The notes under the pieces are model-generated. The model saw only the letters and a program-made list of their open reading frames with translations. It was not told the origin of the DNA and searched no databases. From the NCBI RefSeq assembly GCF_000379685.1, contig NZ_KB903289.1:345543-409542 (forward strand): a stretch of 64,000 nucleotides of DNA. The letters are read 5' to 3'. Source of the stretch: Catelliglobosispora koreensis DSM 44566 (GTDB taxonomy: Bacteria; Actinomycetota; Actinomycetes; Mycobacteriales; Micromonosporaceae). The position numbers and the translations under genes were made by a program. This document shows positions 16,202 to 24,286 of this stretch, piece by piece (the stretch's first letter is position 1; each line of letters begins with the position of its first letter).

Positions 16202-18109
16202 CCACGTCGCGAAAAGCTCGGCGTAGCGCCCCTCGGCGGCCACAAGTTCAGCGTGTGAACCGGTTTCGGCGATGCCGTGCTCGTCGACAACGATGATGCG
16301 GTCCGCGCGCATGGCGGTGGATAAGCGGTGGGCGATCAGCAGGGCCGTCCGCCCATCGAGCAGCCGGTCGAGGGCCTGCTCGACGAGAAGCTCCGAGTGC
16401 AGGTCCAAATTGGACGTCGCCTCGTCCAGCACGACAACCCGTGGCTGGGCAAGGAAAGCACGCGCCAGGGCGAGCAACTGCCGCTGACCCGACGACACCG
16501 ACTGCCCGCGTTCGTGCAGCGGTGCGTCCAGGCCGAGTTCGGTGCGCTCGATGAGGGACCGCAAGCCGACCGCGTCCACGGCGGCCCAGATCTCCTCTTC
16601 CGGCGCGGATGGCCGTGCGAAAGCGATGTTGTCCCGCAACGTTCCGGCAAACATGAACGGTTCCTGTGGCACGACGCCGATCTGGCGCCGAAGGCTCGCC
16701 AGCGTCACGTCCCGCAGATCGTGCCCGTCAATGAGAATGCGTCCCGCTGACGGATCGTGCAGCCGCGTCACGAGTTTGGCCAACGTGGACTTTCCCGCCC
16801 CGGTCGGCCCGACCACGGCGACGGTCTCCCCCGGCGCGATCGTCAGCGTGACGTCCCGCAGAACCGGTACCCCTGGCTTGTAGCCGAAAGACACGTTCTC
16901 AAACGTCAAAGCACCCGAGACCGGCGGTAAGTCCACGGCGGACGGTGACTCGGGCACTGAGGGCGCGAGCGAAAGCAGCTCCCCGAGTTTGGTCACGGCG
17001 GCCCGTGCTTGCTGATAGTTCGTATAGAGCTGAACGAGCTGCTGCACAGGAGCGAAGAAAGCGTTGAGGTACAACACAAACGCGGTCAGAACGCCGAGGC
17101 TCAGTGTGCCGTTGACGACCCGCGTGCCACCGATCAGCAACAACGCGGCCATAGCCGCCATGCCAATGACGGAAGTCGCCGGGCCATAAATAGCCGAGAT
17201 GTGCCCGGCGAAGTCGCTCGCGTCGCGGTAGCGCCCCGTGAACCTGCGGTGGGCGACGATGTTGCGGTCCTGCCGGTTGTGCGCCGTGACGACCCGGGTG
17301 CCGGAAAGGCTTTCGGACAGATCAGAGAACATGGCCGCGATGGTGTCGCGCTGACGTCCGTAACCGACGTCTGACTGAACGCGGAACCACCACGTCAGCC
17401 CGGCCAGCAGCGGCAGCACGAGCAGCAACGTGATGGCGGCCAGCGACGGGTCGTAGGTGAACAGCACGGCTGTCACCACGATCATCGTCAGCCCCTGTAT
17501 CGCGAACTGCGCCAGACCTTCCTGGAAAAGTTGTTGCAGCGCTTCGATATCCGACGACATGCGGGTCATGATGACGCCCGCCTTCTCGTCGGTGTAGTAG
17601 TCCATCGACAGCCGCTGCAGATGCCCGAACACGCGCACCCGCATGTCGCGCATCGTGTCTGCGGCGAGCCTGCCGCACTGCTGAATCCGGGCCGAGGTGG
17701 CCACCCAGCCCAGCGCGACCGTCACGAGGAACGCGCCCGCAGCGAGGAACAACACGTTCAGGTCGCGGGGCACGATGCCGTCGTCGATGCCGAGCTGCAC
17801 CAGCAACGGGCCCGCTTGCAACAGCACCGTTTCGACGACCACGAGGACAGCCGCGGCGAGGAACGAGCCGCGGCGCGTGAACGCCAGGCGCCACATGCTC
17901 AGTTTGCCGTCGCTCGCCGCCGCCTGCTCGAACCGCACGTAAGGGTCTCCGTGATCGGGCTCCCCCGCTTCAAGCTTTTCCACCGCGGCGACGAGATCCA
18001 GCGGAATGCCCGCGAACGGCTGCCCGCCTTGCTGTGCCTTGCGTGCCCCGAGCCCGCCAATCCCCGGCGCGTTACCGGGCCCGCCGAACCCACCCCCATA
18101 CATGCTCAC
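16184..18109 (-). CDS. ABC exporter half-transporter, catalytic-site subunit
   Basis: This 641-residue protein has a glycine-rich N-terminus, six transmembrane helices (~80-370) and an ATPase domain (~400-640). Walker A is GPTGAGKST and Walker B is VVVLDEATS with catalytic Glu563. The signature is a variant, VSSGQ, instead of LSGGQ. It overlaps the upstream half-transporter by ATGA. The partner has the opposite pattern (Asp in Walker B, intact LSGGQ), so the pair would form one consensus and one degenerate ATP site, as in heterodimeric exporters of the TM287/288 type. Substrates are probably lipophilic drugs or lipids; none is indicated. Confidence 0.9.
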   Translation of the reverse strand: MSMYGGGFGGPGNAPGIGGLGARKAQQGGQPFAGIPLDLVAAVEKLEAGEPDHGDPYVRFEQAAASDGKLSMWRLAFTRRGSFLAAAVLVVVETVLLQAGPLLVQLGIDDGIVPRDLNVLFLAAGAFLVTVALGWVATSARIQQCGRLAADTMRDMRVRVFGHLQRLSMDYYTDEKAGVIMTRMSSDIEALQQLFQEGLAQFAIQGLTMIVVTAVLFTYDPSLAAITLLLVLPLLAGLTWWFRVQSDVGYGRQRDTIAAMFSDLSESLSGTRVVTAHNRQDRNIVAHRRFTGRYRDASDFAGHISAIYGPATSVIGMAAMAALLLIGGTRVVNGTLSLGVLTAFVLYLNAFFAPVQQLVQLYTNYQQARAAVTKLGELLSLAPSVPESPSAVDLPPVSGALTFENVSFGYKPGVPVLRDVTLTIAPGETVAVVGPTGAGKSTLAKLVTRLHDPSAGRILIDGHDLRDVTLASLRRQIGVVPQEPFMFAGTLRDNIAFARPSAPEEEIWAAVDAVGLRSLIERTELGLDAPLHERGQSVSSGQRQLLALARAFLAQPRVVVLDEATSNLDLHSELLVEQALDRLLDGRTALLIAHRLSTAMRADRIIVVDEHGIAETGSHAELVAAEGRYAELFATWSAHSH

Positions 18110-19956
18110 GCTGTGTTCCCCCGTTCAGCGCCGCGCAGACCCGAGGCCAAAACCCCAGTCTGCGGATCACTACCGCGCGCAAGCGGCACTGAAGCCACCT
18201 CGTCGTCCTGAAGCGAGGACGCGAGCACTGAGCCGTATTCAGGTGACGTCTCCAGCAACGACGCGTGGGTCCCGTCCGCGATGACGCGACCTTCAGACAC
18301 CAGCAAAACGCGATGAGCCAACGCGATGGTGGACAGCCGGTGCGCCACGATGAGCGTTGTCCGTCCGTCCAAAAGGGACTTCAGTGATGAGTGGATGCGC
18401 TGCTCCACCGAGACGTCGATGGCACTTGTCGCATCGTCGAGCACCAGGATCGGCGGGTTCACGAGCAAGGCGCGCGCGATGGCGATCCGTTGCCGCTGAC
18501 CGCCGGACAGCGTATATCCGCGTTCGCCGACCTTCGTCGAGTACCCATGAGAAAGCTCTTGAATGAAATCATGTGCCCCAGCGGCCTTGGCCGCCTTGAT
18601 GACTTCTTCCATGGACGCGTCTGGGCGGCCGTAGGCGATGTTGTCGCGAATGGACACGGAGAATAGGAACGGTTCGTCGGGCACGATGCCGACCTGGTCC
18701 CGCAGTCCCGCGAGCGCAAAGGAACGCACATCGCGCCCGTCAATCAATACCCGGCCCGATGTCACGTCGTAGTACCGCGCGAGCAGCCGCCCGATCGTTG
18801 ACTTGCCGCTGCCGGTTCTGCCCACGATTGCGATCGTCTCGCCCGGCTTGACGGTGAACGACATGCCCGAAATAGCGGAAGTCCCCAGCGGATAGTTGAA
18901 GCTGACGTTCTCAAAGGAGATCTGCCCGCGCAGCCGGGCCGAAACCGTGCCGTCAGCGATGTCGGAGTGCGTGTCGAGCACCTCATAGATGCGGCGTGCC
19001 GAGGCCGCGGCGCGCTGGCTCAGCATGATGAGCATGCCCAGCATCCGAAACGGTGGCTGCAGCATGAGCACGTAGGCGTTGAACGCCACGATCGTGCCGA
19101 TGGAAGCCTTGCCCTGTATGGCCATCCAGCCGCCGAGCAGCAGCACGAGCCCTAACCCGATGCGCGGCAAGTTTTCCAGCGTCGGCGACCACCAGCTGCG
19201 GATGGAGGCCTCACGGCGGTAAGCCCAGCGGACTTTGTCGGCCTCGCGGGCGAGGGTCTCGAGTTGCTGTTGCTCGGCGGCGAACGCCTTGACGATCCGC
19301 ACGCCGTTGGTGTTCTCGTCGACGACGGTGGCGACCTGGGCGAGGCGGCTCTGGATCAGCCACGACACCGGGAAGATGGACCGTCTGGCATAGATGCCAA
19401 GCACCCCAACGACCGGCAGCGCCGCCATGGCGACCAGTGCCAGCGGCACATTCACCGACAACATGAGCGCGAAGGCGAACACCGCGATCGTGCACTGCAC
19501 GAGAATCGACGGGCCGAACGTCAGGTACATCTGCACGGCACGAATGTCCGAACTGGACCGTGACATGAGTTCACCCGACTGCACCCGGTCGTAGAAGCCG
19601 AACGGCATGCGCACGAGGTGCTGGTACATGATGTTGCGCAGGTCGTATTCCACCGCGTAGGCGGTCTTGAGCAGATAGCGGCGCGCCAAGTAGTTGACGA
19701 TGCCCTGCCCCACCGCGAACAAGGCGATCAGCCAGAAGTACTTCTGCAGACTCGCCGCGCGCGCGACAAGCGCGTCGTCGATCCCTAACCGCACCAGGTT
19801 GGGGATCTGCACCTGGATGAGCAAGCCTGCCAGAGAAAGCGCGAGTGAGGTCAGCAGCAGCCAGCGGTGGGCCAGCGCCACGGGCAGGGCGCGGCGCAGC
19901 CAAGACTTGCTGGTATCTGGGTCGATATTCGCCTTAGGCTCTCGGTAATTCACCAA
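18106..19956 (-). CDS. ABC exporter half-transporter, degenerate-site subunit
   Basis: This 616-residue protein has six transmembrane helices (~35-330) and an ATPase domain (~350-600). Walker A is GRTGSGKST and the signature is the full LSGGQRQR. Walker B reads ILVLDDATS, with Asp508 where the catalytic glutamate should be. That substitution marks the non-hydrolysing site of heterodimeric ABC exporters. Its stop overlaps the start of the second subunit by 4 bases. The DinB-family gene lies only 9 bases upstream on the same strand, so these genes may share a message. Confidence 0.9.
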   Translation of the reverse strand: MVNYREPKANIDPDTSKSWLRRALPVALAHRWLLLTSLALSLAGLLIQVQIPNLVRLGIDDALVARAASLQKYFWLIALFAVGQGIVNYLARRYLLKTAYAVEYDLRNIMYQHLVRMPFGFYDRVQSGELMSRSSSDIRAVQMYLTFGPSILVQCTIAVFAFALMLSVNVPLALVAMAALPVVGVLGIYARRSIFPVSWLIQSRLAQVATVVDENTNGVRIVKAFAAEQQQLETLAREADKVRWAYRREASIRSWWSPTLENLPRIGLGLVLLLGGWMAIQGKASIGTIVAFNAYVLMLQPPFRMLGMLIMLSQRAAASARRIYEVLDTHSDIADGTVSARLRGQISFENVSFNYPLGTSAISGMSFTVKPGETIAIVGRTGSGKSTIGRLLARYYDVTSGRVLIDGRDVRSFALAGLRDQVGIVPDEPFLFSVSIRDNIAYGRPDASMEEVIKAAKAAGAHDFIQELSHGYSTKVGERGYTLSGGQRQRIAIARALLVNPPILVLDDATSAIDVSVEQRIHSSLKSLLDGRTTLIVAHRLSTIALAHRVLLVSEGRVIADGTHASLLETSPEYGSVLASSLQDDEVASVPLARGSDPQTGVLASGLRGAERGNTA

Positions 19957-19965
19957 GGCTTCAGT

Positions 19966-20472
19966 TTAAGCGCCCGTCACGCCATCCACACCTTGGCGAA
20001 TTAAGTCAGCATGGCCGTTATGCCGGGCATACTCGCCGATCATGTGCACGTGAATGAACCGGAGCGAGTACTCCCCTGCCATGTCGTCCATCGACGCACC
20101 AGCGGCAGCGAGACGGGCCGCTTCCTGTTCCTCAAGCAACACCGCGTAGTCGCGGGAAGCGAGCGCCGGGTCCAGCACCTCGAAGTCGGCATCCTTGTGC
20201 TCCACAGTGGAGTGAAGCCGCTCGATGGGCTCGCCACGGAACCGTTCACGGAACCAGATCCGCTCGACCTTCGACAGGTGCCGGATCAGCCCGAGCAGCG
20301 ACAGATTCGACTCACCGACCGATGCCAATGCGAGCTGCGAGCCGGTCAGCCCGGCGCACTTGAACAGAAAAGTGGAGCGGTGCCAGTCGAGCAGGCTCGG
20401 CAAGAGTTCGGACTCCGGCGCGGATAACGATCCGGAGGGGCGGGTTACGGCAGGGGCGGTCCAGGTGGTCAC
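19966..20472 (-). CDS. DinB/DUF664-family four-helix protein
   Basis: I read a 168-residue protein from GTG 20472; longer readings run into the neighbouring remnant. It matches the mini-DinB/DUF664 family. LLDWHRSTFLFKCAGL lies near residue 24, the central histidine block is LIRHLSKVERIWF, and the C-terminal metal site is FIHVHMIGEYARHNGHADLIR. These histidines would bind a divalent metal in a four-helix bundle. The family includes thiol-dependent S-transferases, but the substrate is unknown. The start overlaps the metallophosphoesterase remnant by 4 bases, which suggests its ribosome-binding site was left by that decayed gene. Confidence 0.8.
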   Translation of the reverse strand: MTTWTAPAVTRPSGSLSAPESELLPSLLDWHRSTFLFKCAGLTGSQLALASVGESNLSLLGLIRHLSKVERIWFRERFRGEPIERLHSTVEHKDADFEVLDPALASRDYAVLLEEQEAARLAAAGASMDDMAGEYSLRFIHVHMIGEYARHNGHADLIRQGVDGVTGA

Positions 20473-20926
20473 GCAGTCGATCTTAGTTCGGTGAGCGTGA
20501 CGTCTGGCGCGGCACCCACACGCACGGGCGGCCCGAGCGCGGTTTCCGCTCCAAATGCGACAGTCGATCCGGCGATCAGCCCCGCGGCGACAGCCGTCCC
20601 GCGCGCTAACAGCAACCGGCGGCCTTCGTCCGGCACACGCCTCCGCACGAAGAACCGCGGCACCTCCAGCACGGCCAGCATTAGCACTAGGTAGAGCATC
20701 ACGGCGACCCACAGGTAGCCAGGAAGCTTTGGCGCCCAAGGCAAGTAGTCGCGCACCCGGGCACTGAACGCCATCAGGAGTGCCGGTCAACACGAGCAAG
20801 ATCACCGTGCCAACGATACGCCCGTTCCGTGAGCGGACCGGAATCGCGGACGAGACGCACCCAGAGGTAGAAGGTGCACGGCCCCAGCACGACCGCCAAA
20901 AGCGCTAAGAACGCCCATCCGCTCAC
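20469..20926 (-). pseudogene. Metallophosphoesterase remnant (frameshifted, truncated)
   Basis: Three consecutive frames together spell the membrane N-terminus of an actinobacterial metallophosphoesterase. From GTG 20926 it reads SGWAFLALLAVVLGPCTFYLW and LVRDSGPLTERAYR. A shift near 20806-20810 leads to GTVILLVLTGT. A one-base gain near 20775-20779 then leads to LMAFSARVRDYLPWAPK. The last frame continues through PGYLWVAVMLYLVLMLAVLE and a twin-arginine-like RRLLLARG, then stops at VTLTELRSTA. The whole catalytic domain, which should start with a D-x-H metal motif, is missing. I infer two frameshifts plus a 3' deletion. Confidence 0.65.
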
Positions 20927-20943
20927 ATAAACTCCCGGGGTGC

Positions 20944-20967
20944 TTGACTTGGAGTGCACTCTAAACG
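20944..20967 (+). promoter_or_regulatory. Promoter-overlapping palindrome upstream of aldo/keto reductase
   Basis: TTGACT (20944-20949) is a good -35 element. It runs into a 16-base palindrome, TTGGAGTG-CACTCTAA (20949-20964), with one mismatch. A dyad directly downstream of the -35 is the arrangement used by MerR-family activators. No merR gene lies next to it, so the regulator would act from elsewhere. Confidence 0.5.
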
Positions 20968-20980
20968 CAAGGGTGGAGGC

Positions 20981-21961
20981 ATGAAGTACCGTCAACTCGG
21001 GGCCGGTGGCCCCTCCGTTTCAGAACTCGGTCTCGGCTGCATGGGCATGAGCGCGTTCTACGGTGAGCGTGACGACACGCGATCTGCCGAAACACTCCTG
21101 CGGGCACTCGACCTCGGCATCACCCACTTCGACACGTCCTACATGTACGGCTGGGGACACAACGAAGAACTCATCAGCCGCAGCCTGGGCGCCCGCCGCG
21201 ACGAGTTCGTGTTCGCGACGAAGTTCGCCCATCGCATGGCCGCGGACGGTTCGCGCTACGTCGATTCCTCAGGCGCGTGGGCGATTGAGTCGTGCGATGC
21301 CGCTCTGCGGCGCACTGGCTTTGATCACCTCGACCTGTTCTATATGCACCGCCGCAACCCGGGCACGCCGATCGAGGAAACCGTCCAGGCGATGGCTTCG
21401 CTTGTGGAGCAAGGAAAAATCCGGCTGATCGGGCTCTCGGAAGTCAGCCCGGCCACCTTGCGAAAAGCTCACGCGGTCCATCCGATCGCGGCGGTGCAGA
21501 TGGAGTACTCGCTGTTCACACGCGACGTCGAAGACGAGATGCTCAGCACCTGCCGTGAACTGGGCGTCGCACTGGTCGCCTACTCGCCAGTGGGCCGTGG
21601 CCTGCTGACCGGCAAAGTCAACGTGAACGAGCTGTCCAAAGACGACTTCCGCCGGGTCCTGCCGCGGTTCACGGGCGACAACCTCGACCACAACGAGGCT
21701 CTCGTCGCCGCGCTAACGCAGGTGGCTGCCGAGATCGGCTGCACTCCGGCGCAGGCCGCCCTGGCTTGGGTGCTGGCCCAGGGCGACGACATCCTGCCGA
21801 TCCCGGGCACGAAGCGCGTTACCTATCTCGAGGAGAACACAGCGGCGGCCGGCATAACGCTGACCTCCGCGCACCTGCTGGCCCTGGAAACCGCGGTCCC
21901 GGCCGCGGCGGTCGCCGGAACCCGTTACACGGCTGAAGGAATGCTGACCACGGGGCACTAG
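20981..21961 (+). CDS. Aldo/keto reductase
   Basis: This 326-residue NADPH-dependent oxidoreductase starts at ATG 20981, preceded by GGAGG (20975-20979). An (alpha/beta)8 barrel is indicated by the opening KYRQLGAGGPSVSELGLGCMGMS and the catalytic Asp and Tyr in FDTSYMYGWGHNEEL. The active-site lysine is in FATKFAH, and the catalytic His is in LFYMHRRNP. The cofactor-binding end is PIPGTKRVTYLEENTAA. It is most like AKR13-type reductases acting on aldehydes or quinones. A MerR-like palindrome in its promoter suggests induction by electrophiles. Confidence 0.92.
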   Translation: MKYRQLGAGGPSVSELGLGCMGMSAFYGERDDTRSAETLLRALDLGITHFDTSYMYGWGHNEELISRSLGARRDEFVFATKFAHRMAADGSRYVDSSGAWAIESCDAALRRTGFDHLDLFYMHRRNPGTPIEETVQAMASLVEQGKIRLIGLSEVSPATLRKAHAVHPIAAVQMEYSLFTRDVEDEMLSTCRELGVALVAYSPVGRGLLTGKVNVNELSKDDFRRVLPRFTGDNLDHNEALVAALTQVAAEIGCTPAQAALAWVLAQGDDILPIPGTKRVTYLEENTAAAGITLTSAHLLALETAVPAAAVAGTRYTAEGMLTTGH

Positions 21962-21970
21962 ATTCATGCC

Positions 21971-22366
21971 ATGGCGATACAGGTAGCGGAAGTAACTCCG
22001 AACGCGGTGCTGAGCCTGGGCACGGCCGTCACTGTCCACAGTGGAACAGCCCAGCTGGGCGGCAGTCAGGGGGCGGTCGTCGTCGTGCGCTCTGGCGGCG
22101 CACCTGAGGAGTTTGGGTTCTATGTCCCCGACGCCACGCCCTTGGCCGAAGGTGAGGCCGAGCCGGTCGCGGTCGCCGAGGTTTCCCTGATGGCCCTCAC
22201 CTCGCTGGGCACCAGCACGTTGCACGTGCAGGGAGTTGACCGGGTCACCGCGGCGTTCGTGCCAGACCCGCGCGGCGGCACCGCCAGGTGGCTTTACCTG
22301 AGCGGTGCCGCGCACGCGGCCGCGGCGATGCGCATCGGCTATCGCGTCACCCTCGTGAAAGGCTGA
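21971..22366 (+). CDS. Hypothetical 131-residue beta-rich protein
   Basis: I do not recognise this family. The protein lacks a signal peptide, membrane helix and cysteines. It is rich in Val, Ala, Gly and Thr, alternating short hydrophobic strands with Gly/Pro turns, which suggests a small beta-sandwich or barrel. It starts 9 bases after the aldo/keto reductase stop, so it is probably cotranscribed. Its 3' end overlaps the convergent secreted-protein gene by 20 bases, and the overlap contains a strong hairpin. Confidence 0.6.
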   Translation: MAIQVAEVTPNAVLSLGTAVTVHSGTAQLGGSQGAVVVVRSGGAPEEFGFYVPDATPLAEGEAEPVAVAEVSLMALTSLGTSTLHVQGVDRVTAAFVPDPRGGTARWLYLSGAAHAAAAMRIGYRVTLVKG

Positions 22367-22847
22367 CACCGCTTCCGGTGCCAGCCTCGTTGGAAGTGAA
22401 TCCGTGTGCCTCAGCGCCGTGGTTCTTGAGGCGCACCTCACCACCGCCGGTCACGGCGATGGCTGCCGACGCCGCGAACACGCCGGTGCTCGTCGCCTGG
22501 TGCACGACCGTGCCGTTCTTACGAAAGCTCAGCACGTTGTCCGCGGTGACGTCGCCGCTTCCGGCGCAGAGCTGCTCCGCGAGCCAGCTCAGTTCGGCTA
22601 TGCCGCCGGCCGGATCGACGTCAACGTCTGGCGCCGGGTCAGGGGCGCACGTGACTCCCTCGGCGGGCGTGACGGTGGACATGAACTCCACTGTCACCTT
22701 CGGACAGGCGAACGACACGTCGAAGCGGACCGCCGCATCGATCTGTGTGTTGCTGACGGTGGCCGCGCAAGGCTCCGCGGCATGAGCCGCCGGCGCTCCA
22801 AAGACGACAGAGGTGGCCAGCACGGCCAAGGCAAGAAGTTGCTTCAC
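22347..22847 (-). CDS. Secreted hypothetical protein
   Basis: This 166-residue protein has a clear signal peptide (MKQLLALAVLATSVVFGAPAAHA, cleavage ~23/24). The mature part begins AEPCAATVSN and has four cysteines that could form two disulfides. It is rich in Val, Thr and Ala, suggesting a small beta-rich secreted domain. No catalytic motif is seen and I do not recognise a family. It is transcribed away from the tRNA gene and converges on the 131-residue hypothetical gene. Confidence 0.7.
   Translation of the reverse strand: MKQLLALAVLATSVVFGAPAAHAAEPCAATVSNTQIDAAVRFDVSFACPKVTVEFMSTVTPAEGVTCAPDPAPDVDVDPAGGIAELSWLAEQLCAGSGDVTADNVLSFRKNGTVVHQATSTGVFAASAAIAVTGGGEVRLKNHGAEAHGFTSNEAGTGSGVSLSRG
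22361..22386. terminator. Hairpin within overlapping convergent gene ends
   Basis: GGCTGACACCG (22361-22371) and CGGTGCCAGCC (22376-22386) form an 11-bp stem with one mismatch around a CTTC tetraloop. It covers the stop codon of the plus-strand gene and the last codons of the minus-strand gene, so it could end both transcripts. Confidence 0.6.
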
Positions 22848-22961
22848 AAATGATCATTATATGCCCCATTGTGGACAAACAGCAGACGCCGACATCGGCC
22901 TTTTACCTGCCCAGAGCCTCTGCGACGACCAATGGGGGCGTCGGGTAGGCTGCGTCGCGGC

Positions 22962-23034
22962 GAGGCCGTAGCGCAGAGGTCGACGCACCGCCCTCTCAAG
23001 GCGGGGGACGCTGGTTCGATTCCAGCCGGTCTTG
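22962..23034 (+). tRNA. tRNA-Glu (anticodon CTC), divergent
   Basis: A 73-base cloverleaf can be drawn. The acceptor stem GAGGCCG/CGGTCTT has two G-U pairs. The D arm has three pairs with GG in an 8-base loop. The anticodon stem is CCGCC/GGCGG with loop CTCTCAA, anticodon 22995-22997. The T stem GCTGG/CCAGC is perfect with loop TTCGATT. The anticodon arm matches normal actinobacterial tRNA-Glu. The weak acceptor, a C-A mismatch in the D stem and the discriminator G are unusual, and CCA is not encoded. The P450 gene ends 4 bases beyond it on the other strand. Confidence 0.65.
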
Positions 23035-23037
23035 CCC

Positions 23038-24210
23038 CTAAAGCAGCACGCGCAGCTCTTCTGACCCGTGCTGCACGAACCCTCGCGCACCGTAGAAGAA
23101 CGACGGTTCGGCGGCCGGGTCGAGCCTCAGCTCCGGGAACATAGCGAGCAGAGCGGCTAGAGCCGCTCTCGCTTCGATGCGCGCCAGCGGTGCCCCGACG
23201 CAGTAGTGCGGGCCGAGGCCGAATCCAAGATGCGTTCCGGGCCTGCCGAGCGTGAACGCGGCCGGGTCGGCGTAGACGTCGCCGTCGAAGTGAGCGGCCG
23301 CGATGCACAGGTAGACCATGCTGCCGCTCTTGACCGCGGTGCCACCGATCTCGGTGTCGCGCAGCACCAGCCGGTAGAGCCCCGCTGACGGGCTCGCCCA
23401 GCGGAACGCCTCGTCGAGCGCGGCGTCATAAAGCGACGCATCCGCCCGGACCCGTTGCAGCGCTTCATCATTCAGGAGCAGGGCGGCGATAGTACCGGTG
23501 AGCATTTGAATGGTGGTCTCAAATCCACCCAGCAGCAGGCTCACCACGGCGACGGTCACCGCCTCCGGCGTGTATTCACCTTCATCGACATGCGCTTTAA
23601 CGATCTCGCCGAGCATGTTGTCGCTGGGATGCGCGCGCTCGTGCTCGACCAGTCTCGTGGTGTATTCGCTGATCTCCGCGAACGCCTTAAGCCCGGGAGC
23701 GGTCAGGCTCTCGTCCATGGGCGAGCCGAGCCAGCTGATGATCGCCCGCACCCACGCCAGCCCCTGATCTCCGACGTCATCCCTCACGCCAAGAAGTTCC
23801 AAGAAGACCTTCATCGGGTACGCCGCGAGCACGTCCCCGATCAACTCGGACTCCCTCTTGCCGGACAGCCCGCCAAACGCTTGCTGCGCAATAGGTCGCA
23901 CGATCTCGGCATAGCGCGCGCTCGCCGAAGCACTGAAGAACCTGTTGTGGATACGCCGTTGGCGGGCGTGCTCCACCCCGTCGTGCGCGATCATCGCGGT
24001 GGCCATGGGGCCCATCCCGTAGAACTGTGTGCTGAACGTTTTCGTGTCGCGCAGCGCGGCCGAAACATCCTTGTGCCGCAACACCAGCGGCGCACCCATC
24101 AATTCGTCGAACACCACCGGCCGTTCGCGCCCATGTTCAGCGAGCGTGCTGCCCAGCCCTGTCGGAGAGACGGACCGGACCAGGAACGGGCTCTCAGCGC
24201 GGGGAATCAT
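23038..24210 (-). CDS. Cytochrome P450
   Basis: This 390-residue soluble P450 has the usual bacterial length. The I-helix oxygen-binding block is LLLGGFETT (228-233 core), with Gly where AGxET usually has Ala. The K-helix ExxR is E267-A-F-R270. The haem loop is FGLGPHYCVGAPLAR, with Cys337 as the axial ligand. No ferredoxin or reductase gene is adjacent, so electrons must come from partners elsewhere. It is not part of the conservon, which ends 10 kb away. The substrate is unknown. It is divergent from an S66 peptidase across about 75 bases. Confidence 0.92.
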   Translation of the reverse strand: MIPRAESPFLVRSVSPTGLGSTLAEHGRERPVVFDELMGAPLVLRHKDVSAALRDTKTFSTQFYGMGPMATAMIAHDGVEHARQRRIHNRFFSASASARYAEIVRPIAQQAFGGLSGKRESELIGDVLAAYPMKVFLELLGVRDDVGDQGLAWVRAIISWLGSPMDESLTAPGLKAFAEISEYTTRLVEHERAHPSDNMLGEIVKAHVDEGEYTPEAVTVAVVSLLLGGFETTIQMLTGTIAALLLNDEALQRVRADASLYDAALDEAFRWASPSAGLYRLVLRDTEIGGTAVKSGSMVYLCIAAAHFDGDVYADPAAFTLGRPGTHLGFGLGPHYCVGAPLARIEARAALAALLAMFPELRLDPAAEPSFFYGARGFVQHGSEELRVLL

Positions 24211-24286
24211 GCCTTATATTCTCTTCAGGCAGCGCTAACTATCCATCCATGCCGACAAATACCTGACACTATGGCATGATTTCGGC

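Noticed and set aside
20153-20220. Near palindrome CTCCACAGTGGAG (20199-20211) as a copy of the intragenic motif
   Set aside because: It differs from GTCCA-N3-TGGAC at both outer bases, so it was not counted.
23038-24210. P450 as a conservon component
   Set aside because: Some conservons include a P450, but this one is 10 kb away on the other strand with unrelated genes between.
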